Positions 1-6,557 of a stretch of DNA of 11,759 bases are shown here, piece after piece (positions within the stretch are counted from its first letter, which is position 1; each line of letters opens with the position of its first letter). The stretch lies in contig CALICZ010000197.1 of assembly GCA_938049075.1 (NCBI GenBank), forward strand, positions 1-11,759, given 5' to 3'. The notes beneath the pieces are model-generated. The model saw nothing but the letters and a program-made list of their open reading frames with translations. It had not been told where the DNA came from and searched no databases. The stretch comes from an uncultured Candidatus Saccharibacteria bacterium. GTDB taxonomy: Bacteria; Patescibacteriota; Saccharimonadia; Saccharimonadales; Saccharimonadaceae. The position numbers and the translations under genes were made by a program.

Positions 1-1
1 C

Positions 2-652
2 ACCAGCCAGCAGCAGCGCGTGCTCGTGACAACGCTCACCAAGCGAATGGCTGAGGATCTCTCTACCTATCTAACCGACCTCGGCATCAAGACGGCCTAT
101 ATCCACAGCGAGATCGACACGCTCGAGCGCGGCGACATTCTACGCGACCTGCGCATGGGCCTGTATGATGTCCTGGTAGGGATCAACCTCTTGCGCGAGG
201 GGATCGACCTGCCAGAAGTGAGCTTGGTGGCGATTATGGATGCCGATAAAGAAGGCTTCCTCCGTAGCGAGCGTAGCCTCATCCAGACAATTGGCCGGGC
301 GGCTCGCCACGTTGAGGGCAAGGTAATTATGTATGGCGATAGCATCACCGATAGCATGCGCCGGGCAATTGACGAGACCAAACGCCGACGCGAAATTCAG
401 CAGGCGTACAATCGCGAACATGGCATTACACCGCGTGGTATTAATAAAGCGATCGACGAAGGCCTGCGCTCCATCATCCCGCAAAAGGAGGATGAGACGC
501 CCAAGCTTGATCTGCGTAAAATCCCCAAGGATGAATACAAGAGCCTTATTAAAGATCTGACTGGCCAAATGAATCTCGCTAGTGCCAATCTTGAGTTTGA
601 GCGAGCAGCCGAATTGCGAGATCTGATCGCTGAGGTGAAGAGTAAGTTGTAG
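2..652 (+). CDS. uvrB: UvrABC excinuclease subunit UvrB, C-terminal part (5' end outside window)
   Basis: UvrB is the damage-verifying helicase-like subunit of nucleotide excision repair. It is loaded by UvrA and then recruits UvrC for incision. Only about 216 residues are present and the reading frame is open to the left edge, so the gene starts outside the window. Visible are the second half of helicase domain 2, with the family stretches LVTTLTKRMAEDL, LVGINLLREGIDLPEVSL and DADKEGFLRSERS, and motif VI as QTIGRAARH. A variable linker follows, then the C-terminal UVR motif (ANLEFERAAELRDLI), which contacts UvrC. The stop TAG is at 650-652. The GTG at 20 is an internal valine codon, not a start. 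The next gene begins 57 bases downstream and appears to have its own promoter. I see no strong terminator between them. Identification is essentially certain. Confidence 0.97.
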   Translation, partial: TSQQQRVLVTTLTKRMAEDLSTYLTDLGIKTAYIHSEIDTLERGDILRDLRMGLYDVLVGINLLREGIDLPEVSLVAIMDADKEGFLRSERSLIQTIGRAARHVEGKVIMYGDSITDSMRRAIDETKRRREIQQAYNREHGITPRGINKAIDEGLRSIIPQKEDETPKLDLRKIPKDEYKSLIKDLTGQMNLASANLEFERAAELRDLIAEVKSKL

Positions 653-693
653 CAGTAGCTGAGTAAACCTACGATCGGCAAGCGCACAGAGTG

Positions 694-699
694 TATAAT
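694..699 (+). promoter_or_regulatory. -10 box for the HNH gene, probably giving a leaderless or near-leaderless mRNA
   Basis: A perfect TATAAT lies 10 bases upstream of the ATG at 710. Transcription would start about 6-8 bases after the box, so at most a few untranslated bases would precede the ATG. No Shine-Dalgarno sequence lies before this start. I see no convincing -35 element, and TG sits directly against the box rather than one base away, so it is not a canonical extended -10. Known from sigma-70 promoters: a good -10 alone can be enough in AT-rich context. Start site inferred, not measured. Confidence 0.5.
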
Positions 700-709
700 A
701 TGATGTAGT

Positions 710-1690
710 ATGCCTATACGTGATACTCACGCCCTGCCAGAATATGTGATATATTTCTTGGCAACGATCGATCGTCGACCGAAGTTTGTCCGGTGGTTGA
801 TTCTTATTGGACTTGCTATCTGCAACGTTATACTGCTCTGCCTGCCAGTGATATTCTTTATCGTTTGTTATTGCATCGTGTTTTGGAGGACGCGTGGTTA
901 TTACAAAACAGTTGAGTTTCAAAGTGTCAAGCAGAGGCTTGCCAAGCAAATACAAGAATACAACGACTTCAATGCCTTTTTGCCCGAAACAAAGCGCTTT
1001 ATTCGTCAGCAGCAGTCGAGGCTTTCGCGTGCGCATGTGAAAAATAGCACACTTACGGTGTATAAAAATGCGCAGCTTGACCCATACCGCTATATCGTCA
1101 AATATTTTTTTGCGCAGCGCACAATAAACGAAGAGACAGTGCAGATACTCGAGCAAATCCTCCAGAAATACGACACAATCAAAAAGACCGAGGAAATACT
1201 GCGGAGCGAATACAACGAGATTATGGACTTCATTGATGCCAAAATGTACGTTGGAGCCTATATTTTCAAGAAAATGACGATGAAGCAGCTTGGGTCGAAT
1301 ACATTACCTAAGTTTGAAAAGAATTATTTTCTCGTATATTCATTTAAGTACAGTTCGCCCGCCAAGCGCAATAACTACTCGTTCGATATTACACTCACAG
1401 AGAAAAAGCTTCAGAAAATGGCGGAATACCTCAGTCAGCAGATAACCTATCGCAAATCTGCGCGGTTTCAGCGTCAGCTTATGACGCCAAAGCTCAGACG
1501 GCTTATCTTGCGCAGAGACAACTACGAATGCCAGAAGTGCCATGTCTCGCGCCGGGATGAGAAACACCTCTTGCTCGAAGTTGACCATATTGTACCAGTG
1601 TCGAAAGGTGGTATCACGACCGAGCAAAATTTGCGAGCACTCTGTTGGCGCTGCAATCGGGCTAAGGGTGATAAGCTGGAAGTAGCCTAA
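710..1690 (+). CDS. Membrane-anchored protein with C-terminal HNH endonuclease domain
   Basis: The protein has 326 residues in three parts. Residues 27-59 are strongly hydrophobic (long enough for one long segment or a short hairpin, with a proline at 46). Residues 60-260 are charged, helical-looking and not recognised. Residues 262-326 form a zinc-ribbon HNH domain: CxxC at 274-277, the catalytic-type D292-H293-I294, N307, a second CxxC at 312-315, then NRAKGDK. All canonical positions (zinc cysteines, DH, N) are present, so nuclease activity is plausible. Known of the family: HNH domains cut DNA with one metal ion and occur in restriction, homing, phage packaging and DNA-uptake proteins. 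Membrane tethering is unusual and would place the nuclease at the membrane. The gene is visibly more AT-rich than its neighbours and sits alone between uvrB and gatC, which suggests acquisition. The role is unknown; defence against incoming DNA or processing of taken-up DNA are both guesses. Confidence 0.85.
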   Translation: MPIRDTHALPEYVIYFLATIDRRPKFVRWLILIGLAICNVILLCLPVIFFIVCYCIVFWRTRGYYKTVEFQSVKQRLAKQIQEYNDFNAFLPETKRFIRQQQSRLSRAHVKNSTLTVYKNAQLDPYRYIVKYFFAQRTINEETVQILEQILQKYDTIKKTEEILRSEYNEIMDFIDAKMYVGAYIFKKMTMKQLGSNTLPKFEKNYFLVYSFKYSSPAKRNNYSFDITLTEKKLQKMAEYLSQQITYRKSARFQRQLMTPKLRRLILRRDNYECQKCHVSRRDEKHLLLEVDHIVPVSKGGITTEQNLRALCWRCNRAKGDKLEVA

Positions 1691-1697
1691 CATTAGC

Positions 1698-1788
1698 ATT
1701 GTACCCTGTGCTACCCCATATTTCTTACTGACGCATTACTCGTTGCTCATTGATATATAGCGATTCCACGCACCGAATGTGGTACAAT
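1698..1788. repeat. 8-base inverted repeat flanking the HNH-gatC intergenic gap
   Basis: ATTGTACC at 1698-1705 is the exact reverse complement of GGTACAAT at 1781-1788, and the right arm includes the gatC -10 box. The arms are 75 bases apart, so a simple hairpin is unlikely. It could be a pair of binding sites, a mirrored -10 facing the opposite way (without a gene to serve), or chance. No rho-independent terminator is seen after the HNH gene in this gap. Confidence 0.25.
1780..1788 (+). promoter_or_regulatory. Extended -10 promoter of the gat operon, leaderless start
   Basis: TGG followed by TACAAT forms an extended -10 element (TGnTAnnnT type). It ends 9 bases before the ATG at 1798, so transcription should begin within a few bases of the start codon. 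There is no Shine-Dalgarno sequence before this ATG. No clear -35 is present, as expected for an extended -10 promoter. A TTGATA at 1750-1755 is 27 bases from the box, too far to be its -35. Confidence 0.6.
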
Positions 1789-1797
1789 ATATCCATA

Positions 1798-2091
1798 ATG
1801 AGTAGTATTACCACTGAAGATGTGCAGCACCTTGCACAATTAAGTTCGATTAGTCTTGGTGATTCAGCCGACGTTGCCGCGCTGCGCCAAAACCTCGAGG
1901 ATATCCTGCATTACATCGAGCAGCTATCCACCCTCGACACGACTGGTGTTGAGCCAACCTACCAAGTAACTGGCCTGACTAATGTATGGCGGCCCGACAC
2001 AATAGATGCCAGCGACGTATCGCGCGAGCAGCTATTGGGGCTAGCAGCCGAGCAGGCAGATAAGTGTGTAAAAGTACCGAAGGTGTTGTGA
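1798..2091 (+). CDS. gatC: Aspartyl/glutamyl-tRNA(Asn/Gln) amidotransferase subunit C
   Basis: GatC is the small subunit that wraps around and stabilises the GatA-GatB interface. The GatCAB enzyme converts Glu-tRNA(Gln) to Gln-tRNA(Gln), and Asp-tRNA(Asn) to Asn-tRNA(Asn), in bacteria lacking the matching synthetase. The 97 residues match the family length. Visible are the N-terminal helix pattern (ITTEDVQHLAQLSSI), the LEDILHYIEQLSTLDTTGVEPT core, the WRPD segment and the conserved C-terminal VPKVL. I chose the ATG at 1798 over the TTG at 1750, because translation from 1750 would add 16 unrelated residues and would start upstream of the -10 box. It ends in TGA, two bases before the gatA ATG, so the two are coupled. 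Confidence 0.95.
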   Translation: MSSITTEDVQHLAQLSSISLGDSADVAALRQNLEDILHYIEQLSTLDTTGVEPTYQVTGLTNVWRPDTIDASDVSREQLLGLAAEQADKCVKVPKVL

Positions 2092-2092
2092 T

Positions 2093-3502
2093 ATGAATAT
2101 TACAGAGAGAGTTGCTCAGATCAAACAAGGCCAGACATCGGCTACTGCCCAGGTACAAGCGGCTTTACAGCGGGCGCGTGATGCTAAGGAATACCACGCC
2201 CTGCTGAGCCTGACAGAGGAGCGGGCACTGCAGCGGGCACAAGAAATTGATGAGGCGCTGGCTCGGGGCGAGGACGTTGGGGTGCTGGCTGGCGTGCCGT
2301 TCGTCGTTAAGGATAATTATCTTGCGTATGGTGCGCCAAGTACGGCGGCCAGCAAGATGCTTGAGAACTTTGATACGCCTCTTCAGGCAACAGTGGTAGA
2401 TAAGCTTGAAGCAGCTGGGGCGATCTGCATTGGCAAGAGTAACCTCGATGCCTTTGCGCATGGTGGGAGCACAGAGAACTCATACTTTGGTGCTACACAC
2501 AACGCTGTCGACAAAACAAAAGTCGCTGGCGGCAGTAGTGGCGGCTCGGCTGTGGTGACGGCGCTCGACATTGTGTCATTTGCCTTAGGGACAGATACGG
2601 GAGGCTCGATTCGCCAACCCGCCAGTTTCAATGGCGTGTATGGTATCAAGCCAACCTATGGCACAGCGAGCCGCTATGGTGTCGTGGCAATGGCTTCGAG
2701 CACTGATACGATGGGCTGCTTTGCACGTAGCGCTGAGGATATTGCTGTGGTGATGAACGTCATGGCTGGCCAAGACCCGAAGGATATGACGACGCTGCCC
2801 GACTTCTTCGCGCCTGCGGCAGAGACGCCGCAACAGCTGAAAATCGGTATCATCAACGAAGCAATGGGTGATGGTGTTGATGCGGAGGTGCGTCAGGCGG
2901 TCAGCCAGTATGCCGATACCCTGCGATCGCATGGCCACACCGTTGAGACAGTAAGCATGCCGATGCTTCAGCATGCCCTTGCTATCTACTACATTGTTGT
3001 GCCAGCTGAGATCTCAAGCAACCTGGCGCGCTACGATGGTGTGCGCTATGGCCACCGCGCCGAGGGAGTTAAGACACTGGCCGAGCTTTATGGTCGGAGC
3101 CGCGACGAAGGCTTTATGCCGGAGAACAAGCGGCGCATTATGATTGGTAGCTACGTACTCAGTAGTGGGTATTTCGATGCGTACTATCTCCAGGCGCAAA
3201 AAGCGCGGACATTGCTCATCAACGAATTTAACGCCCTGTTTGAGCAATACGACATGCTTCTTTTGCCGACAGCACCAACCCCTGCCTTTGGTCTTGGCGA
3301 AAACAGCGACGACCCGCTTAAGATGTATCTCGCGGATATCATGACAGTGCCAGCCAGTCTGGCAGGCTTACCTGCACTGAATGTGCCGGCTGGAGTGAGC
3401 CAGACGGGCTTGCCAATCGGTGCGCAGTTGATCGGCCCTATGCAGAGTGATGCAACGCTGCTTGCTGTGGCAGCCCAAGCCGCTACAGAAAGGAGCGCCT
3501 GA
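2093..3502 (+). CDS. gatA: Aspartyl/glutamyl-tRNA(Asn/Gln) amidotransferase subunit A
   Basis: GatA is the amidase subunit that releases ammonia from glutamine (or asparagine). The ammonia is then channelled to GatB. The amidase-signature core is complete: K73 in VVKDN, S148 in GGSSGGS, and S172 in TDTGGSIRQP. The spacings of 75 and 24 residues match the Lys-cisSer-Ser triad of characterised GatA proteins. Length is 469 residues, slightly short at the C terminus compared with the usual ~480-490, ending soon after the conserved GLPIGAQLIGP segment. The ATG at 2093 has only a weak ribosome site (GAAGG at 2079-2083), so it probably depends on coupling with gatC, whose stop is one base away. The stop TGA shares its last base with the ATG of the next gene. 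Confidence 0.97.
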   Translation: MNITERVAQIKQGQTSATAQVQAALQRARDAKEYHALLSLTEERALQRAQEIDEALARGEDVGVLAGVPFVVKDNYLAYGAPSTAASKMLENFDTPLQATVVDKLEAAGAICIGKSNLDAFAHGGSTENSYFGATHNAVDKTKVAGGSSGGSAVVTALDIVSFALGTDTGGSIRQPASFNGVYGIKPTYGTASRYGVVAMASSTDTMGCFARSAEDIAVVMNVMAGQDPKDMTTLPDFFAPAAETPQQLKIGIINEAMGDGVDAEVRQAVSQYADTLRSHGHTVETVSMPMLQHALAIYYIVVPAEISSNLARYDGVRYGHRAEGVKTLAELYGRSRDEGFMPENKRRIMIGSYVLSSGYFDAYYLQAQKARTLLINEFNALFEQYDMLLLPTAPTPAFGLGENSDDPLKMYLADIMTVPASLAGLPALNVPAGVSQTGLPIGAQLIGPMQSDATLLAVAAQAATERSA

Positions 3503-3921
3503 TGTCTGGCAGTGTCACGATCCTTTTGGTAGGTATTATCATCATTGCTGCGATCTTGGTCGTCGTTGTTGCCCTGACGCGCCAGGGTGGTAAGGTGCTC
3601 AATGTCGAGAAATACCAAGCACGCTGGCTTGCCATCGAGAATAGCCTCGATAAATCCAACATTGGCACGTATCAGCTAGCTATCTTCGAGGCAGATAAGT
3701 TGCTCGATCTTGCTCTCCGCGAACGTGGCTTTGCTGGCGACACAATGGGTGAGCGCATGAAGTCAGCCCGCGAACAATGGAGCAATAGCAACCACGTATG
3801 GGGTGCTCACAAGGTGCGCAACAAGCTGGCGCACGAGGCTAATGTGCGGCTCTCGCGCGAGATTGCCTTGCGGGCATTAGCCGCGTATAAACAGGGGTTA
3901 AAGGATTTGGGAGCGATATAA
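3502..3921 (+). CDS. Small membrane-anchored protein with HEPN-like RN-x3-H motif, inside the gat operon
   Basis: The protein has 139 residues. Residues 5-25 form one hydrophobic membrane segment followed by basic residues (R27, K31), so the rest (31-139) is likely cytoplasmic. The soluble part looks all-helical and contains R106-N107-K-L-A-H111, which fits the R-x4-6-H motif with a polar residue after the arginine, typical of HEPN domains. Many HEPN domains are metal-independent RNases in toxins, abortive infection and CRISPR effectors; others are non-catalytic. The preceding stretch (YQLAIFEADKLLDLALRERG) resembles the first helices of HEPN or DUF4145-like proteins. The ATG overlaps the gatA TGA by one base and has a good ribosome site (GAAAGGAG, 3488-3495). 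It is followed two bases later by gatB, so it is made with GatCAB. Fold assignment is by motif only; function is unknown. Confidence 0.8.
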   Translation: MSGSVTILLVGIIIIAAILVVVVALTRQGGKVLNVEKYQARWLAIENSLDKSNIGTYQLAIFEADKLLDLALRERGFAGDTMGERMKSAREQWSNSNHVWGAHKVRNKLAHEANVRLSREIALRALAAYKQGLKDLGAI

Positions 3922-3923
3922 TT

Positions 3924-5435
3924 ATGGCAGTTTCTCACGATGTTTTGCAAAAATATGAAGTGACGATTGGCATCGAATGCCACGTCCAGCTGGCAACAGA
4001 CACAAAACTCTTCAGTCCAGCAGACAATGACGCCCGCGATGCCGAGCCTAATAGCAAAGTCCATCCAATCGATTTCGGCCTACCTGGCATGCTACCAGTC
4101 CTGAATCGCCACGCTGTTGATCTTGCGATTCGGGCTGGCAAGGCACTCAACGCGCCTATCGCTCATGTTTCGCGCTTCGATCGTAAGCATTATTTCTATC
4201 CAGATCTACCGAAAGGCTACCAGACGAGCCAGATGTATCAGCCGATTATCTTGGCGGGCTATGTGGATGTGCCACTTGATGATGGTAGTACCACGCGTGT
4301 TCGGATCGACCATGCTCACATGGAGGAAGATGCTGGCAAGTTAACACACCACGATGGCTACTCGCTAGTTGATCTCAACCGGGCGGGTACACCACTGATC
4401 GAGATCGTCTCGCAGCCTGATATTCACTCAGCAGCCGAGGCCCGTGCCTACGCAGCAGAACTTCACAAACTCATGACCTATACTGGCGTCACACACGGCG
4501 ATCTTTACCATGGTAATATGCGCTTTGACGTTAATATCTCAATCGCGCCAAAGGGTTCAGATCAGCTTGGTACGCGTGCTGAAGTGAAGAATCTCAACAG
4601 CTTCCGCAGTGTAGAAAAGGCAGTGGAGTATGAATTTGCGCGTCAGGCAGCTTTGCTCGAGCGCGGTGAGCGTGTCGTGCAAGAAACCCGTGGCTGGAGT
4701 GACGATAAAGGTATCACCACGAGCCAGCGCAGCAAAGAAGATGCACAGGACTATCGCTACATGCCCGACCCAGACATTCCACCAATTGTCCTAACGGACG
4801 AAGAGATTGCTCGTGTCCAGCAGGACGTGCCGACGATGCCAGGCGAATACCGTGCGCAGTGGCAGAGCCTTGCGCTGGATAACTCGGTGGTTAATACTGT
4901 ACTCAGTCATCAGCCACTGGCTATGTTGCTGAGTGATATCTACCCGCTAAAGCACAATGCCGCGTCTGTTTTGCAAAGCCTTGGCGTTGATGAGTCGGTG
5001 TATCAGCGACTTGTCAAGCGGATCTTTAACTGGTTTGCCTCCACGCCAGAAGAGTTGATAAATATGAATAAGGTTGAATCGGGTTTTGTTGGGCCGCGGC
5101 GACTCTTGCTGCTCTCACAGTTGGTGGAGGACAACAAAGTCAGCTCGACTGGCGCGAAGGAGCTCTTTCTCGACCTCTTTGACGAGCAATATACTGACAA
5201 GATGCCTGAGGCGATTGCTGAGGCGAAGAACCTGCTCCAGGTATCAGACGAGGGGGCGATTGGCGCGATCGTCGATGAGGTGATGAATAACCCAGCCAGT
5301 GCAGCGTCGATTGCGGATATCAAGGCTGGCAAGGATAAGGCAATTGGCTACCTCGTCGGGCAAGTCATGAAGCGATCCCGCGGCAAAGCCAATCCAGCTC
5401 TGGCGCAGAAACTGATTCGTGAGAGGCTGAAGTAA
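3924..5435 (+). CDS. gatB: Aspartyl/glutamyl-tRNA(Asn/Gln) amidotransferase subunit B
   Basis: GatB phosphorylates the misacylated glutamate or aspartate on the tRNA and transfers ammonia from GatA to it. The 503 residues contain the family's N-terminal IGIECHVQL (E18, H20), FGLPGMLPVLN, the signature FDRKHYFYPDLPKGYQTSQ, and HMEEDAGK at 132-139. LVDLNRAGTPLIEIVSQPD, EVKNLNSFRSVEKAVEYE, and RYMPDPDIPP follow. The C terminus carries the helical and YqeY-like tRNA-binding tail ending NPALAQKLIRERLK. The zinc-binding cysteines found near the N terminus of some GatB proteins are absent, as in the Staphylococcus aureus type. The start has GGGAG at 3909-3913. The stop TAA overlaps the next ATG by one base. 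Confidence 0.97.
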   Translation: MAVSHDVLQKYEVTIGIECHVQLATDTKLFSPADNDARDAEPNSKVHPIDFGLPGMLPVLNRHAVDLAIRAGKALNAPIAHVSRFDRKHYFYPDLPKGYQTSQMYQPIILAGYVDVPLDDGSTTRVRIDHAHMEEDAGKLTHHDGYSLVDLNRAGTPLIEIVSQPDIHSAAEARAYAAELHKLMTYTGVTHGDLYHGNMRFDVNISIAPKGSDQLGTRAEVKNLNSFRSVEKAVEYEFARQAALLERGERVVQETRGWSDDKGITTSQRSKEDAQDYRYMPDPDIPPIVLTDEEIARVQQDVPTMPGEYRAQWQSLALDNSVVNTVLSHQPLAMLLSDIYPLKHNAASVLQSLGVDESVYQRLVKRIFNWFASTPEELINMNKVESGFVGPRRLLLLSQLVEDNKVSSTGAKELFLDLFDEQYTDKMPEAIAEAKNLLQVSDEGAIGAIVDEVMNNPASAASIADIKAGKDKAIGYLVGQVMKRSRGKANPALAQKLIRERLK

Positions 5436-5989
5436 TGAATCCGTGGCGTCGCATTAGTGACCAGGCTGTTCTCTATGACGGTAACTGGCGGAGAGTGCTC
5501 CAAAAAACATTTGTCATGCCAAATGGGCACACAATGCAGGCTGAAATATCGAGTAGTCATTGCCTTGAGTCGGTTATAGTTGTTGCCTTGACGCCAGAGC
5601 ATCAGGCGATTATTGCACGGCAATTTCGCTGTGGTCCTGAGCAAATTTTTGATGAGTTGCCAGGTGGTGCTGTTGATCCGAATGAAGCACTAGAAGAGGC
5701 GGCGCGTCGCGAATTGCGAGAAGAAACTGGCTATGACGCGGGAGAGCTAATATTTTTGGGCACAATGTACAAACACGCCTGGATGGATACCAAGTCACAC
5801 TACTTCTTGGCAAAAAACTGCACACCAAGCGAGGTTGGCCAACAACTCGACGATAATGAATCTGTTGAAGTGTGCACGATATCGATTGATCAACTGTTGA
5901 AGAATGGTAAATCTGGCAAAATGACAGATACAGAAGGTTTATTCTTGGCATATGAGCAACTAAAGGATATCCAGAGAGGTGAGCAGTAA
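5435..5989 (+). CDS. NUDIX hydrolase, ADP-ribose pyrophosphatase-like (first of a tandem pair)
   Basis: NUDIX enzymes cleave nucleoside diphosphates linked to another group, using metal ions held by the NUDIX box. The box G-x5-E-x7-R-E-U-x-E-E-x-G-U is complete at residues 78-100 (GAVDPNE to REETGY). Upstream, QFRCGPEQIFDELPGG resembles the substrate-proximal strand of ADP-ribose and nucleotide-sugar pyrophosphatases, rather than MutT or Ap4A hydrolases. Length, 184 residues, fits that group. The ATG shares one base with the gatB stop and has GAGAGG at 5421-5426. It is clearly paralogous to the next gene. Substrate cannot be told from sequence; ADP-ribose, ADP-sugars or UDP-glucose (galU lies two genes on) are candidates. 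Confidence 0.92.
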   Translation: MNPWRRISDQAVLYDGNWRRVLQKTFVMPNGHTMQAEISSSHCLESVIVVALTPEHQAIIARQFRCGPEQIFDELPGGAVDPNEALEEAARRELREETGYDAGELIFLGTMYKHAWMDTKSHYFLAKNCTPSEVGQQLDDNESVEVCTISIDQLLKNGKSGKMTDTEGLFLAYEQLKDIQRGEQ

Positions 5990-6555
5990 TGAAGACATTT
6001 ACCCGCAGTGAGCCAACAACAGTGATACCAGTAGGTGAGCGGTTTAAGCAGTCAGTGGTCGTGAAGCATTTTCAGACGGATGACGGCTTGACGCATGAGT
6101 TTACAACATTTTTTGCTGAGGATAGTTGTGCTGCGCCAGTGATTGCTTTCACATCAGAGGGTAAAGTGGTAATGGTATATCAGTTTCGAGCAGGACCTGA
6201 GGCGTGGCTGCATGACTTCCCGAGTGGAGCTGCCTTGCCCGGCGAAGACCCAGAAGCAGCAGCGCGACGTGAATTGGCGGAGGAGACAGGGTATGTTCCG
6301 GGTGCGATGCACTACTTGGGGGATTGCCACGAGAATGGCTACATTAATGGCAAAAGTCCATTTTTTCTTGCGACTGATTGCACGTATGATCCACAAGTAA
6401 AGCAGCTCGACCAGACCGAACGGGACCAGGGAGCTCAGACGCGTCTCGTCTCGATTGATGAATTGTTTACAATTGCTAAGAATGGCGAGCTTTGCCTTGC
6501 AGGGCCGTTTGCCTTAGCATTTGAGTATCTAAATAACCGACGACAGGAGGAATAA
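5989..6555 (+). CDS. NUDIX hydrolase, ADP-ribose pyrophosphatase-like (second of a tandem pair)
   Basis: The protein has 188 residues with a complete NUDIX box at 80-102 (GAALPGE to ELAEETGY). It shares with its upstream neighbour the QFR-x-GPE strand before the box, the same domain layout, and the pattern after the box (YLG, then a G/D-K-S-PFFLAT segment where the neighbour has DTKSHYFLAK). This indicates an old tandem duplication that has diverged. The differences just before the box (HDFPSG here, DELPGG in the neighbour) and after it suggest different substrates. The ATG overlaps the preceding TAA by one base, with a strong ribosome site (GAGAGGTGAG, about 5974-5983). galU starts two bases after its stop. 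Specificity is not assigned. Confidence 0.92.
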   Translation: MKTFTRSEPTTVIPVGERFKQSVVVKHFQTDDGLTHEFTTFFAEDSCAAPVIAFTSEGKVVMVYQFRAGPEAWLHDFPSGAALPGEDPEAAARRELAEETGYVPGAMHYLGDCHENGYINGKSPFFLATDCTYDPQVKQLDQTERDQGAQTRLVSIDELFTIAKNGELCLAGPFALAFEYLNNRRQEE

Positions 6556-6557
6556 TA

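Noticed and set aside
653..709. Terminator between uvrB and the HNH gene
   Set aside because: Only a 4-pair GTAG/CTAC possibility with no T run is present, too weak to call.
140..1156. Long open frame on the minus strand (338 codons) across uvrB and the HNH gene
   Set aside because: It lies antisense to two well-supported genes, has no recognisable domain, no ribosome site or promoter, and its composition follows from the codon pattern of the + strand genes.
1750..1797. Upstream TTG start extending gatC by 16 codons
   Set aside because: The added residues do not match the GatC family, and the extension would run through the probable -10 box. The ATG at 1798 gives the usual N terminus and length.
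3184..3618. Minus-strand open frame of 144 codons over the gatA end and HEPN gene start
   Set aside because: It is antisense to the conserved gatA C terminus and the membrane segment of the next gene, and has no recognisable features.
3917..3922. TATAAT overlapping the HEPN gene stop, before gatB
   Set aside because: It ends one base before the gatB ATG, too close to initiate a transcript carrying that start. gatB has a ribosome site and sits two bases after the preceding gene, so this is probably chance.
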